Part shown: one piece after another, positions 45,101-55,982 of the stretch
Position numbering within the stretch: the first letter of the stretch is position 1
How the letters are laid out: each line of letters opens with the position of its first letter
Origin: Ophiura sarsii
Lineage: Eukaryota; Echinodermata; Ophiuroidea; Amphilepidida; Ophiuridae
DNA: 64,000 nucleotides
Assembly (NCBI GenBank): GCA_035610835.1
Contig: CM069452.1
Coordinates: 32,891,150-32,955,149 of the forward strand
Direction: 5' to 3'
Program-made: the position numbers and the translations under genes
Notes under the pieces: model-generated
Seen by the model: only the letters and a program-made list of their open reading frames with translations
Told to the model about the DNA's origin: nothing
The model's database searches: none

Positions 45101-46159
45101 GCCATTAGTCCACTCTTTAAACCTACCCTTTCAGTGGACTAAATTTAGGGCTGGATTAGCACAATTTAGTCCAGGACTAAGCTTAGTCCACTGTTGTGAA
45201 ACCCAGCCTGGACTAAACCTGGACTAAACCTAGACTTAGTCCAGGTTTAGACCAGGACTAAAGTTAGTCCACTTTCGAGAATTCCAGCCAATGAGTATCG
45301 TCCCCAGAAAAGTCGTTGAAGCATGCCATTGTATGGAATGGAATTGGATTTTATTCAATAATCAGAGTGCATCAAATGACTTCTGTTCTGCGTCAATATT
45401 TTTCAAATTGAAATGCACCCAACATTATGCGCCATGGTATTGCGAAAAGAAATTAACGATGTGCACTTGGTGCAAATGTTTAGTAAACGCGAGTTAAACT
45501 TCCTTTTACCCATGTTTAAGTTAGACACTTTTCAGCGAGTTAGACGCGTGCTTAAAAGCGTTTTTAATATGTCCTGTAGGCACATTTTTAGTAGTTAGTT
45601 CTGCCAGTAAGTAACGAATCTAATGCGGAATGTCTAAATTTGAACCATTAAAATAAGATGAAATAGTTTTCAGTAAAAACATGCGTAATTATGCGTAGGA
45701 TCGTCCAATTTGGATAGTCTTGGTATCAAAATGTAGTTTATAGAATTCCCTCACTTTGCAGAGTAATTATAAGAGCACAGTTGTTCTTGGTTACCATGGC
45801 AACCGCGTACTTCAAAAGTTCAGTTCAAATCAGCACTTACAAGATTCTGTCATATATATGCGTCAAGAAAATATATACTTATCTATATATAGCTATCTAC
45901 TTCAATTATTACTCTACAGCAATTTAAATGAACAATGGTAATTTCACCCACAAATTTTAAAAATTAATTTAGGACTCAAACGCTTTTAATTTAAAACCAT
46001 ACTTTCGATAATTCTGTTTAGCTTTAAAAAACCGCTTTTAAATACGCACGAGAATACGGTCCAATATATTTAAAAACTTGACAAAGTTCAAGTGTCGTAT
46101 TCTTGTACGTAAAACACATCACAAGGTATCTTGAAAAAAGATCACATTCGCAATACCTG

Positions 46160-46400
46160 CTCTAGGTGACATTTAATGACGTATTTTCGTACTAAACTCG
46201 GGTTTATCATGGTGCCATGGTGTTGCGAAAAGAAGATCACGACGTGCACTCGGTGCACATTTTTAGTTAAACGCGAGATAAACTACCCAAAAACCGATGT
46301 TTAAAGAGAGACACTTTTCAGCGAGTTGACGCGTGTTTAAGTTCAACATATTTTCGAGAATTGCGTTTAGTTAAACGATGTGGTTAGGTAACGAAAAAAA
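46160..46400. repeat. Family Y fragment
   Basis: GGTGTTGCGAAAAGAAGATC to AGTTAAACGCGAGATAAAC matches 45433-45500. It ends TTCGAGAATTGCGTTTAG, a diverged family end. Confidence 0.55.
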
Positions 46401-46487
46401 GCGAAACCCTGTTGCACGGGGCCGACCAAACCATTTTGTTAGAAATTGGTAAAAACATGTTCACGTGCAAATGAATACCAACCTTAA

Positions 46488-46728
46488 CGCTTTCCACGCG
46501 GCTATTATTTTTACCATACACAAAACAGATTTTTCAGAAACCTTTCATAATTTTCAAAGTCTATATCTCAAAGATTACTGACCAAACACTAGGCATGTTT
46601 GTACTTATTTCAATGCATTTCTCATGGTGATTCCAAATATGGTAATGAAATACAGTAATTTTGACATTTTTGAAACATTTTGTGACATTTTGAAATGTCG
46701 TCTGCAGCCGCCTGCCGCGTGGAAAGTG
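46488..46728. mobile_element. TTAA-flanked MITE, cleanest copy (241 bp)
   Basis: It is flanked by TTAA at 46484-46487 and 46729-46732. It starts CGCTTTCCACGCGGC and ends GCCGCGTGGAAAGTG. Other copies or fragments are at 6175, 9533, 20831, 53768 and 56597. Confidence 0.85.
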
Positions 46729-47369
46729 TTAAAACGGCAAAATGTTTACAGATTTCGTTGAACGTTTACAGATTTGTTGGGATTTTACGATAATTTTCAA
46801 GGGAAAATAAGAAAAAGAAAAATAAGCCCGACCTGCCATATTATTTTAAACTAATGGTCCGTAATGATTGATGATTGAGTGCAAAGAATACGACTTTATG
46901 CACGAATAATAACCAGTAATTAATAATTGCAATACATTACAGCGGTTATAGCCACGGATGCATTGAACGTTACGGATGCGAAGCCGTGATTTTAGAGTAT
47001 CTTCAGGGTGAAAGGTTAAGGTACTTTGGTAGTAAGTTATTGTCATAGGCCCAATCTTTCCAATATTGTTCTTATATTTATTACAATAATAACATGTCTT
47101 TTCTAATTCTATGCGTTAAAATTAGATCAATTTAGTACAGAAGCCCATTAGCATTATACAGTTACCACCGCGAACATGGTTTAATGATTACGGTTAATAA
47201 AGTAAGCAAACAAATACTGTGGGAAGAAGCGACATCGGATCGAATGTAAACAAATAATGCAACGGCATAACATTTACCAACATTCTGCCCGCACAGACAA
47301 CCATTATTATATAGGTCAGTATATAAAATCCCCATCAAATCGTTAAAAATAACTTGTAAAAGAACTTAC

Positions 47370-47402
47370 CCGTAGTTTACGTCTGAGACTAAAAGACATC
47401 AT
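47370..47402 (-). CDS. Candidate first coding exon, copy B
   Basis: Minus strand encodes MMSFSLRRKLR and ends in phase 0 at GTAAGT (47369-47364). The start, length (33 nt) and donor are the same as copy A, with a single coding change (ATA to CTA, Ile to Leu). Upstream sequence is conserved with copy A for about 300 bp. If it is part of a working gene, the next exon must lie at lower coordinates, beyond the insertion cluster at 41067-46728. No such exon was recognised. Confidence 0.5.
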
Positions 47403-47894
47403 TTCACATCAAGGTTGCGGAAAGTGAATAACAGTCAGTATTGATATAAATCCTCAGAAAATTCTTATCATCACCTCAAGCGTGTCGATTTTCATCTGTG
47501 GTATTACAAATGGATGTTACAAATACAATTAAACCTGAGTTGCGTGCGTCCGATAGCGATGACTGTTTTTCTACTAATAAAATGGATTCCCGAACGTAAG
47601 TGGCGTTTGCTGCAATATGACTATAGCTCCTAATAGATAGCATTATACCTTTTTAACATGTTTAAGGTGATTATTTGATTCGTAACATCCATCCATCATT
47701 TTAGCCCGGCATCTAGCTCACTCAATTACCTAATTACGATTTAAGATTTAATTCAAATGCCTTCTTCCCTCTCTATTAGATACATTGAGTTTGTTAAGGT
47801 TACTGCACGTTTTATTATCGTGAATAATACATTTTTTAGTCAATTGCTTAACAATATATATAGATCCAGAGCTGTCACACATGATTTCAGAAGT

Positions 47895-47965
47895 AATAAT
47901 AATAAATAATAATAAACAATAATTAGTATTTATATAGCGCCTTTCCAAAGTGATCAAAGCGCTGT
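47895..47965. repeat. ATA microsatellite with GCGC-type retroposon tail
   Basis: AATAATAATAAATAATAATA is followed by TATATAGCGCCTTTCC and AAGCGCTGTAA. This resembles tails at 31870 and 41755 and probably marks a LINE or SINE 3' end. Confidence 0.45.
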
Positions 47966-48279
47966 AATTTCGCTGCTGGTGAATTATCAGAATCAGATCG
48001 CATCAACTAGGGTGCTGTCAATTTCTAGCGCAAACCTATCCGCACTTAGATTGTAACATCCATCATTTTTCAAGTACAGAAGATTTGACCTCCTTAAGTT
48101 ACTTAGGTCATTTAAGACATTAAATTTAGTAGACCCCCTGAAAATGTAAAGATGTCAAATAGGAAAAAACCCTCAATGGTTGTATTTCCACCCGATGCTT
48201 AATTTCCGAGATATAGAGCAAAATAGGTCAATCCTAAATTTCTTTGTACAGGGGTCAAATTCTCAAAATGCTCCGATTT
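47966..48279. other. No recognisable feature
   Basis: AT-rich sequence without supported frames or clear repeats. Confidence 0.35.
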
Positions 48280-48530
48280 TGATCAGATTGGTCTCAAATA
48301 GTCCGGAAGGATACAACATGCCATAAAACGAATAGTTTGCCATATCTACATGTTAAGCATCTATTATAGTTTTATTAGGTCAAAGGTTGGCACACATTAG
48401 CGGTATAGCTTCCTGACGTTTAACTTAATGAAACTACTAGATGCTTAACTTGTAGATATAGCAAACTATTCTTGTTATGGCATGTCGTATCCCTCTGTAC
48501 AATTTCAGACCATTCTGTTAAATTAAAGAC
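48280..48530. repeat. Imperfect inverted repeat of about 100-bp arms
   Basis: GGATACAACATGCCATAA and ATAGTTTGCCATATCTACA at 48308-48355 are mirrored at 48440-48500. Pairing extends weakly outwards (TTGGTCTCAAATAGT with the complement of ACAATTTCAGACCAT). No target duplication was identified. Confidence 0.6.
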
Positions 48531-48830
48531 AGTAAAAAGAACAATACGTCAATCTCTAACAATACAATATTAACAATATTCACATAATGTTAGGATCAAT
48601 TCTTGGAACACAGTGTATTATGTGACATCGATGACATACCTTGGATTGTTTCACAAGGTCCTAGCATCTCAGCAGGTGATTCTTTCATGCGGTATAACCA
48701 TAAATATGTGTTACGTTTTGTTTATTATCAATAAACCTGATTTATTAGGGAAACCCTTTCAGTGCATACACCGTAGAAACATTTCAGAGATTATCGTTTT
48801 ATTTTAGCGACTTTTATTAACAGCTTGGGC

Positions 48831-48900
48831 GTTTCTCTTGAACAAAAATATGCTTACAGCTTGGGCGTTTCTCTTGAACACTAATTATTATGCATACAGC
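48831..48900. repeat. Short tandem duplication
   Basis: ACAGCTTGGGCGTTTCTCTT occurs twice in tandem, about 36 bp apart, and ACAGCTTGG begins a third partial unit. Confidence 0.75.
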
Positions 48901-49436
48901 TTGGTGTCATTTTAAAGCTTAGATAATATTCTGAGAGCACATATAATAAACTCAAAATTGACTTCACCTGTAAAGTCTCCCCATCACTTATGCATTTCGC
49001 GGATGGGATGCATTTGTTTCTTTTTTCTATCTATACCACTCATTTTGCCCCTGTCAAGATAATTACAAAAATAAAAGGTAAACATAAGAATCACGCGCTG
49101 TACCGTAGATCATCAAATTGTCAAAGTGTATATATAATGTACACCAAATACAAAAAAGTCAATATAACACACAAAATGACAAAGCGAAAATCATTGCGGA
49201 TACGATACTTTAAGCATTTGGCTGGTGTTTTTTTCAAAATTGGGCAAATATGATTGGTGCGAACAAAAATTATATGAGCAGTTAAAAGAAGACTACTATT
49301 ACAACTTATAACCTGCATGTGGTTGAACACATCCATAACACTCCTCACAACCCCCCCCCCCCCCCCCCCCCCTACTTACAAACACACATACCACAATCCT
49401 TTAGACCACACCACACCTAAATATTGCACAGTTAAA
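48901..49436. other. No gene supported; poly-C at 49351-49372
   Basis: A 22-base C run is present. Overlapping frames of 75-87 codons near 49000-49340 have no recognisable content. Confidence 0.35.
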
Positions 49437-49600
49437 ATGGAATTCTCGTACTAAAAACGCGGTTTTAGATTTAAAGCGTGACTAACTAAACTCATGTTTA
49501 AATTAAACGCGAGTTTATCTTTTGAACGACGTGTTTAACATAATCCGCTGTATAACCCGCTGCATGCGAATCTCGTCCCCAGAGTGGTCGTGCGTCCACC
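49437..49600. repeat. Family Y fragment lacking the 4.1-kb insertion
   Basis: It reads ATTCTCGTACTAAAAACGCG, then AACGCGAGTTTATCTTTTGA, then CGAATCTCGTCCCCAGAG. This matches 41075-41180 followed directly by 45293-45320, and so approximates the unfilled site of the 41185-45288 element. Confidence 0.6.
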
Positions 49601-49802
49601 ATATACAGGTATTCAATTTATTGTGGCCTAAATGTTTTGGCCCAAATAATCATTTTAGTATACCTAATTTACCTATTTAACTGATTTCAGCTTGCATGAA
49701 TAATATTTTAGTGTCTGTTGAGCTATGGACCCCATAGCTGATCTACATGCAATCTATGTTACTACAGTATGTATGTTTGTGCAGGGAAAAAACATCCATT
49801 TC

Positions 49803-50209
49803 GGAAAAGTATACTTTATGTCCCAGATACTGGACTGTACTAGTATCATCCGATACTGGAACACCCAGTATCGTTCGATACTGGTACAAAGTCAGTGTTC
49901 CAGTATCGGACGATACTGGCACCTATAAAATGTACCAGTATCGAGCGATACTGGAACACAATTATGTACCAGTATCGTTCAATACTGTGACAAATCACTA
50001 CTGGTAGCATATGTACCAGTCTCGCCCGATACTGGGACATACACATTTACCAGTATCGCTCGATACTGCTATACAATTTAGTGTTCCAGTATCGACCGAT
50101 ACTGGAACGGTAAATATGTACCAGTATCGAGTGATACTGGCAACCTTTATGATCCAGTACTGAACGATACTGCTAAACCAGTATCTGGGACCTAAAGTAC
50201 ACTTTTTCC
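49803..50209. mobile_element. Palindrome-array element, copy 2 (10 palindromes)
   Basis: The left end GGAAAAGTATACTTTATGTC and the right end are mirrored as in copy 1. Ten palindromes of CCAGTATCGNNCGATACTGG type start near 49840, 49865, 49900, 49935, 49969, 50017, 50049, 50086, 50120 and 50154. The central two bases vary (TT, GA, AG, CC, CT, AC). Modal start-to-start spacing is 34-35 bp. Frames across the array repeat VPVS-DTG or YQYR-IL phrases purely because of the palindromes. Confidence 0.85.
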
Positions 50210-50849
50210 TCAATTTCTTTAAAGCTTCCTCTTGAACACGAAATAAATTTAAACATGGTACACCTTGGATCTTATTTTGGAAACCGTGTATTATGTCAAA
50301 TTTTGTAAAATCGACTCATCCAGCTCACGGTCCATTCTGAATTCGATATTTGATATAATCATAGTGTCTAGGTTATTTTCAGCAGTCATATAATCTCAAG
50401 TAACAGTATATTAATAAAACTACATATATCATAAAAGGAAAGGAGTTTAAGACCGCTAGATGTGTCCGAGCCGGCAGACACGTGTTTATTTACCCTTTGG
50501 TAAAGGCTGTTTCCAATATAAGTATGTACATAGTAGATGTTTATTTAAGTAGTTAAGTAACAACTTGGTATACTTCCGCATTGTCCACACTCTTTAAAAT
50601 CCCAGAAAAGTACAATAACTTGAAGTCTCCTTAAAACCAAAAGCTTCCAAATATGAAAAACCCGTTATAATATTGAGATAGTAATTTGAATATGATATTA
50701 AGTATTGATTTTCACTGATGTGCACTGATAACCATCAGTACTATGATCTTCCCTTTTAGTTCCGGTCCTTCTATAACCGGATAACGGAAAATATTAGCGG
50801 GATTCTGAAGAGATTTTTACAATGTTATCTCAAAGATGGTGTCAATTCG
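50210..50849. other. No recognisable feature
   Basis: AT-rich spacer between two palindrome-array elements. No gene is seen. Confidence 0.4.
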
Positions 50850-51068
50850 GGAAAATGTACTTTAGGTCCCAGATTCTGGACTGTACTAGTATTGTTCGAT
50901 TCTGGAACACGCAGTATCGTACAAAGTCAGTGTTCCAGTATCGGCCGATACTGGCACATATAAATCGTCCCAGTATCACCCGATACTGGAACATAATTAT
51001 GTACCAGTATCATTCAATACTAGGACAAATCTCACTGGTATCTCGACCGATACTGGCAAATGTTATGT
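50850..51068. mobile_element. Palindrome-array element, copy 3 (truncated)
   Basis: It starts GGAAAATGTACTTTAGGTCC and carries about six palindromes, one of them broken (50909-50925). It stops after GATACTGGCAAATGTTATG, at the position where copy 1 continues into its last palindrome. The right inverted repeat is missing. Confidence 0.8.
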
Positions 51069-51240
51069 TTTGAAACAAGAAGAAGACTCCTTCAATACCT
51101 TAACACCATCAAACACGAAATCGACCTAGACCATCAGAGACTCAAGAACTCTTATCTTATAAGGAATATTTTGCCAATCATGTCTGTCATGTTGCCACGC
51201 CATAACAATGCTTTCACCATTCCTCCCACGAACAACCGGT

Positions 51241-51268
51241 GATGATGATGATGATGATGATGATGATA
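51241..51268. repeat. GAT trinucleotide repeat
   Basis: About nine GAT units, following a 60-codon frame (51060-51242) that is not recognised. Confidence 0.9.
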
Positions 51269-51837
51269 TTGATCATGTTGATGCAACATATCTTGGCTTC
51301 AAGTTGCATAGGTTTATAGGTAAATTATATTCTAAAGTAGCCAACCATATATAATACAAAATCTGTTTTTATGTTCAAAATCATCCGTTCTGTGCCTGTG
51401 TGACTTTCTTAAGTCATCAAGTGCTGTAATAATCCCCTGGGGTCACAGACACTACCTAGCTAGCTTTAACTTAGATGACTATCTTAATTACTTTATAACC
51501 ATTATAACGGCACATATTGGAAAGGGTTCTATGACCACAAGGATGTCCAACTCAACAATCGATTCATCATATTTTTGTTGCGTTGGATTGTATGCAGCGC
51601 ATGACAGCATATACAACCCTCAAAATTAGTAAACTATAGCTCCTACATGCATGTAAAGATATAAAATTATAAATTCTAGTAATTTCTTCTTCTTAATATG
51701 AGATATTATTACACGTGAAGATTGACTGAATAGTACACAGCTATAACAGGATTAGCAAAAACTCACCGGTCGATAGTAAGATGAGGATTGGGGATTAATC
51801 AATGCAGAACATCTCACTCCCCTGCGTGTTCAACATC
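51269..51837. other. No recognisable feature
   Basis: AT-rich sequence without supported genes. Confidence 0.4.
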
Positions 51838-51839
51838 TA

Positions 51840-52693
51840 CACTGCAAAAAGGTTGCTTAAATACGTTGCTAAAATTACTTTTATCATCCGTTGGTTGACG
51901 TGTTGATTAAAATTCATTCATATTTATGTAGAAAGTTAGGCGTTGTATAAAAGTTAAAAAATCCCCAGCGTTGAGCAATTCGTCGAAAACAATGTCCTTA
52001 AAATGTTGGTAGAAACTGTTTCTGTTGCTAAAATATGTTGCGTAAAAATATTCCACTTTGGCAACTGTTGCATGAGTAGTGAGGAATATCACGCAACAGT
52101 TGATGCAAGTTACGCACATATGAATTTTAGGCAACTGTTGTCCAAATAATCCAATTTCGTGATTGCTTCATTCAATCATTATGGCGTCTTGTGCACTGTT
52201 TGCACGAGCTGAGATCTCAGGATCTGGAAAATTATAATCTGGTAAATAAAACGGTGAATCCGCATCAACATCAGAGTTTGTGACATCTGACAGACGTTTC
52301 GTGAGTCCGGTTTTTTTGAATGTTTGAAGCTTGGTCTGTCAAGAAGATGATGTGATAGATCGGTCTAAATCTCGGTGGTCGTCCATGTAATAAGCTTATT
52401 TCGTCATGTTCGTATAGGTTTAAAATACCCAACAAATCACTAAATAAAAGCCCACAACCAATAAACAATAAAACACTCAACAAATGGTTAAAAAATGCTC
52501 AACAGTTGAGCTGTTGCATATTTGAACAACTGTTGAGTGAATATAATTGCCCAACTTTTGAGTAACTAGAATTGTTCAACTATTGGTGAAAACATGTTAT
52601 CCAACGGTATTTTACTCAACAGTTGAGCGGTTGCTTACTTGAACAACGCTGTGTAAAACGTTGAGTAAATATTTAAGCAACCTTTTTGCAGTG
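51840..52693. mobile_element. TA-flanked element with CAACTGTTG repeats
   Basis: It starts CACTGCAAAAAGGTTGCTTA and ends TTAAGCAACCTTTTTGCAGTG, flanked by TA at 51838-51839 and 52694-52695. Subterminal regions contain many CAACTGTTG and CTCAACAGTTGAG palindromes (for example 52128, 52498, 52530, 52616). The middle is AT-rich. It is 854 bp with no recognisable transposase. Confidence 0.75.
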
Positions 52694-52869
52694 TAAGTAC
52701 GAAAGTGAAAACTGCAATTTTATTCATTCTTTACGGTGTAGCATTTTAATTGTAGACCGTTCTTCGCGAGCAATGCCTCTAATTAAAGAGACGACATTTC
52801 TGTACAACTTAAATATTTAAAATGTTTACGTAGCAGTTATAGTTTTGGAGTTAAAATAACAATAATTTT

Positions 52870-53320
52870 GATCACCAGCTTTAAGCAATGCGGCAACTTT
52901 TGTGTTAACCACTCTGAATAATTCAAACATACAGGATATCAAATAACTCGATATAATGTGCTACTGTGTTGATGGATTTTTTACGACGTTTGAAAATGAG
53001 GGATTTACAGACGTTTTCATTTAAAATTTGCTACGATTTCTTCCAAATCGTGTAAGTTTAGTCAGCGGATGTTGCATCATGAAATCACATATTTCAGGAC
53101 GTTCGTCACGTAATATATTGATTCGATGTGAGAATATAAAAGGGAACATATAAATACTTTAATGTAGGTTATTGGATATCAACGGTCTCGTTTTGTTTTA
53201 ATTTGGGCAATAAATACTTATTAGTTATTTTGATGTACCCAATCCAATAAATTTGAATTTTTAGTGTTTATGTTAGGACACCCTCGTAGTAGATAATTTG
53301 GTGTTAAATCGAAGAGGCCT
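52870..53320. repeat. Dispersed repeat R1, copy 2
   Basis: The partner of 8780-9245: AATGCGGCAACTTTTG, TGATGGATTTTTTACGACG and GGGATTTACAGACGTTTTC occur in the same order. No terminal repeats are seen. Confidence 0.65.
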
Positions 53321-53373
53321 CCCAGTTGGGTACTAGAGTACAAAACCAAACAACCAGTTTTGCACCTAGTCAG

Positions 53374-53670
53374 TGGCGTAGCTAGGATTTATTTCAGGGG
53401 AGGGGAAAGATTTCTGAAATTTTCGTAAAAGGTTGCCCCCATTTTTTTGCAGTCACATCCCATGTTACTACCATGTGCTAACATGTATTGACTGAATTAT
53501 CATAACAAGAGTAACTTATCAGGTAATCATTGTGCTTACAATTCTAAAAGTATTACTTACTTGAAAATATGAAGTTATAATGTTATTGAGAAATTTGTCT
53601 TCTTTTTATTTGAGATATTGCTTCCCAAAGTAAGATAAAGTACTGATTTCATTTCGCATTTTGTTTTTCT
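53374..53670. mobile_element. Solo hAT-like end
   Basis: CAGTGGCGTAGCTAGGATTT at about 53372 is a typical hAT-type end, followed by a purine-rich AGGGGAGGGG. No matching right end was found before the duplication that starts at 53671. Confidence 0.4.
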
Positions 53671-53767
53671 ACACGCGGACTCAGTTAAGTGCAAATTAGT
53701 GATTAGGCCACGAAAAAAAACCCTGTCATACGAGTGAATCTATCCCATTTCTATAAACTTGTTTTAA

Positions 53768-54014
53768 AGCTTTCCGCGCGGCGGGTGTCTGCAGATGACA
53801 GTTCCAAAAGTTCACAACATGTTTCAAAAATGACAACATTAGGGAATTTCATCACCATATTTGGAATGACCATGATAAATGCATTGCAATAAGTACAAGC
53901 ATGTCTAGTATTGGTTCAGTAATCATTGAGATAGACCTTGAAAGTTGGGAAAGATTTCTGACAAATCTGTTTTGTATACTTATGATAAAACTAATAATAG
54001 CTGCGTGGAACGTG
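53768..54014 (-). mobile_element. TTAA-MITE in reverse orientation
   Basis: It is flanked by TTAA (53764-53767 and 54015-54018). It is the reverse complement of 46488-46728, with GCTTTCCGCGCGG at the left and CTGCGTGGAACGTG at the right. The copy in the second duplicate (to 56789) has lost its left end. Confidence 0.75.
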
Positions 54015-54134
54015 TTAAAATGATCCTCACCAATCGTCTTGGGCGTACGATAAAAAGATATTTTCCTAATATTGTTTCCAAGTCTTGTGTGTCTAGAGTT
54101 ATTATTATATATAGTATTCGTTAAGAAAACTTAC

Positions 54135-54164
54135 CCGAATTTTACGCCTGAGTCTGAGTGCCAT
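54135..54164 (-). CDS. Candidate first coding exon, copy C
   Basis: Minus strand encodes MALRLRRKIR (30 nt) and ends in phase 0 at GTAAGT (54134-54129). It is one codon shorter than A and B because they start ATGATG. It differs from copy D only at the second codon (GCA versus TCA). A mariner insertion lies about 330 bp upstream of the start, shared with copy D, so it predates the tandem duplication. There is no identified exon 2. Confidence 0.45.
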
Positions 54165-55306
54165 ATTTCCAATCACAATACGTAAGTTAATAACAGTAGG
54201 ATTCAGAGTACAATAGATATTAATCCAAAGAATGTGCCGATCACCAGGATGAGCTTGCAAAAATCACGTGTATTTCAAGTGCATATTTTATTTGTGAATG
54301 AATACTATAACAATCACAGGGGCCGCGTGCTTCCGGGAGCTACGTATGCTTCATATTGAAGATGAATTTATTAACACAAACTGAAGTAGAGTTAATGCGG
54401 CATTGCAGCAACCAGAAACTCTATTCTTAAAAGCCATCCATCATAATTTGGATCGAGGATGCGCGTCATACATATACGACATATTTTATGTCTAATACAG
54501 GGTGATTCAAAATATTCAGGTCCCGTTTTCAAATAAAATCAGGAAAAATACTTCTTGTTAAAAAATGGTTAATGTCTTCATTGTAGAAATACTTCTTCAT
54601 ACTTTGTGATGATATTTTCAAGACAATACCTTGCGCGAAATCCAAAGTGTTCCAAGTTCGTGGATATTACCACTACTTCAGTATTAGTTATTCATACAGC
54701 ACAACAAAAATGTATAACTGTAAATAAAGCAAAATTTGATAGATATACCAAATGTACAAGTTGTTGTTGAATCTCTGATAAATAAAACGATATTGAGATA
54801 GTATAACACAGTATTGCACCAATATATTATAACACTGGAGTATGCATTTGGTAGGTTATTAAAGCAAGAAGTGTTTAAAGATATGAGGTCTGTTCTTCTC
54901 TTAAAATTCTCTCATATCGAATTAGATTAAATTAATAAATTTCAAAATACTTTGGACAACATTTTGTCTCTTATTGCATGAAAACGATTACAATATATAT
55001 CATAAATATTAACATAACATTGCCCATCAATTTTGTAGCCATCCTATTAACAATTTAAATGTTGAGTTAATGTATCCATGCAGGAACTCTTTACAATAAT
55101 GTAGATTGTCCTTTTCTCTTATCAAATGGAGTAACATCATGTTTTCATAACTTTTTTATCACACTAATAATCCCAATAATGGATTTTGTCACATACCGTA
55201 TGTCATGTGTGATGACCTGGAACTTGATTCCGCTATGTCCAGCTCTTGCTTCAACTTTGCGCTTGATTCAACAAAATTCACCTCTCTGCTCTTCTCTGCA
55301 TTTCCC

Positions 55307-55560
55307 TCACCGCTCTTGCGCTCTTTTCCTAGTTCTGCGCAGACTTGTAACCGCTGATGATAACCGATTGTAGAAGAAGTCTTGTAGGGATCTTGGTTGC
55401 TGTAGATCCTCATGCACTAGCGATTCCAAATGGCCCCACAAGAAAAAGTCCAAGGAGATAAATCTGGGGAGCGAGGTAGTCATTCTACTTGGTGCCCAGA
55501 CCCACAACTCTATTCGGGAATAAAAATAATGTTTTCTTCTGAATGGTATATCCACGAACT
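55307..55560 (-). pseudogene. Tc1/mariner-type transposase C-terminal relic, copy 1
   Basis: Minus strand reads FPNR-V, then in a neighbouring frame LPRSPDLSP, then after a one-base shift SLDFFLWGHLESLVHEDL. This is the SPDLxPLDFFLWGHL block of IS630/Tc1/mariner transposases; the Asp in SPDL is the third catalytic residue in the family. A stop replaces the usual Trp before PRSPDL. The rest of the transposase, including the first two catalytic Asp regions, was not recognised. It is inactive. Confidence 0.7.
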
Positions 55561-55745
55561 ATGTTGACCAATGCTTAAGATTTCTTTGTTATTTGTTAAC
55601 CGTTTATATATGTTTCTGAACCAGGCCGATTCAAAAGCATACCGCAAATACAATAGAAACCATTTCCCTGTTGTGAATACCAACACGCCATGGATTGACT
55701 TATTTAAAAGACGCGCGTTTAACTTTTACTTTCATAGGGGTCCCT

Positions 55746-55982
55746 TAAGGGATGGCATCCAGATTCGTACGGATTGAAAACCGTAGATCGGAGAGGGTAA
55801 ACGTACTGGCTGTCCGTTCACGGGAGTTGTTCAATGCATTCGCTAAGCATGGCTAAACACGTATTGGTTGGTCATTATTTAACCGCGTTCCGTTTATCTA
55901 CACAAAACTCCGTTTATCCTAGTGGGTTTACCCTCTCCGATCTACGGATTTCAATCCGTACGAATCTGGATGCCATCCCTTA
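55746..55982. mobile_element. Foldback MITE with 57-bp arms
   Basis: TAAGGGATGGCATCCAGATT at the left is mirrored at 55926-55982, with about two mismatches over 57 bp and a loop of about 120 bp. It is inserted in the mariner element and absent from the second duplicate. Confidence 0.8.

Larger units (their letters stand above)
41185..45288. mobile_element. 4.1-kb inverted-repeat element built of GGACTAA words
   Basis: It starts GCTGGGATTCTCGAAAGTGG and ends CCACTTTCGAGAATTCCAGC, flanked by CAATG at 41180-41184 and 45289-45293. The ends (about 200 bp each) consist of repeated CTGGACTAA and TTAGTCCAG words in both orientations. The sequence after the right flank (AGTATCGTCCCCAGA) continues the host family as in 49570-49585, so the insertion point is supported by an unfilled relative. 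No transposase is recognisable inside, which is mostly inverted repeats and C-rich tracts. Confidence 0.75.
41067..46062. mobile_element. Family Y element split by a 4.1-kb insertion
   Basis: The left end GGGCCATATTCTCGTATC with AAACGCGGTTTAGTCTAAA is mirrored at 46020-46062 (CACGAGAATACGGTCC). Related fragments occur at 46160-46400, 49437-49600 and 60090-60200. The body is rich in TTTAAACGCG-type words. The 41185-45288 element sits inside it. Confidence 0.55.
39880..47720 (-). repeat. Segmental duplication unit B, expanded by insertions
   Basis: This is the partner of unit A (31410-35700). Its parts are 39880-41050 and 46880-47720; between them lie inverted-repeat elements (41067-46062, the fragment at 46160-46400 and the MITE at 46488-46728). 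The exon copy at 47370-47402 is the equivalent of 35399-35431. Confidence 0.6.

Noticed and set aside
49840..50175. CRISPR-like array
   Set aside because: Repeats are short palindromes with variable centres inside transposon-like inverted ends in animal DNA; spacers are short and partly shared between copies.
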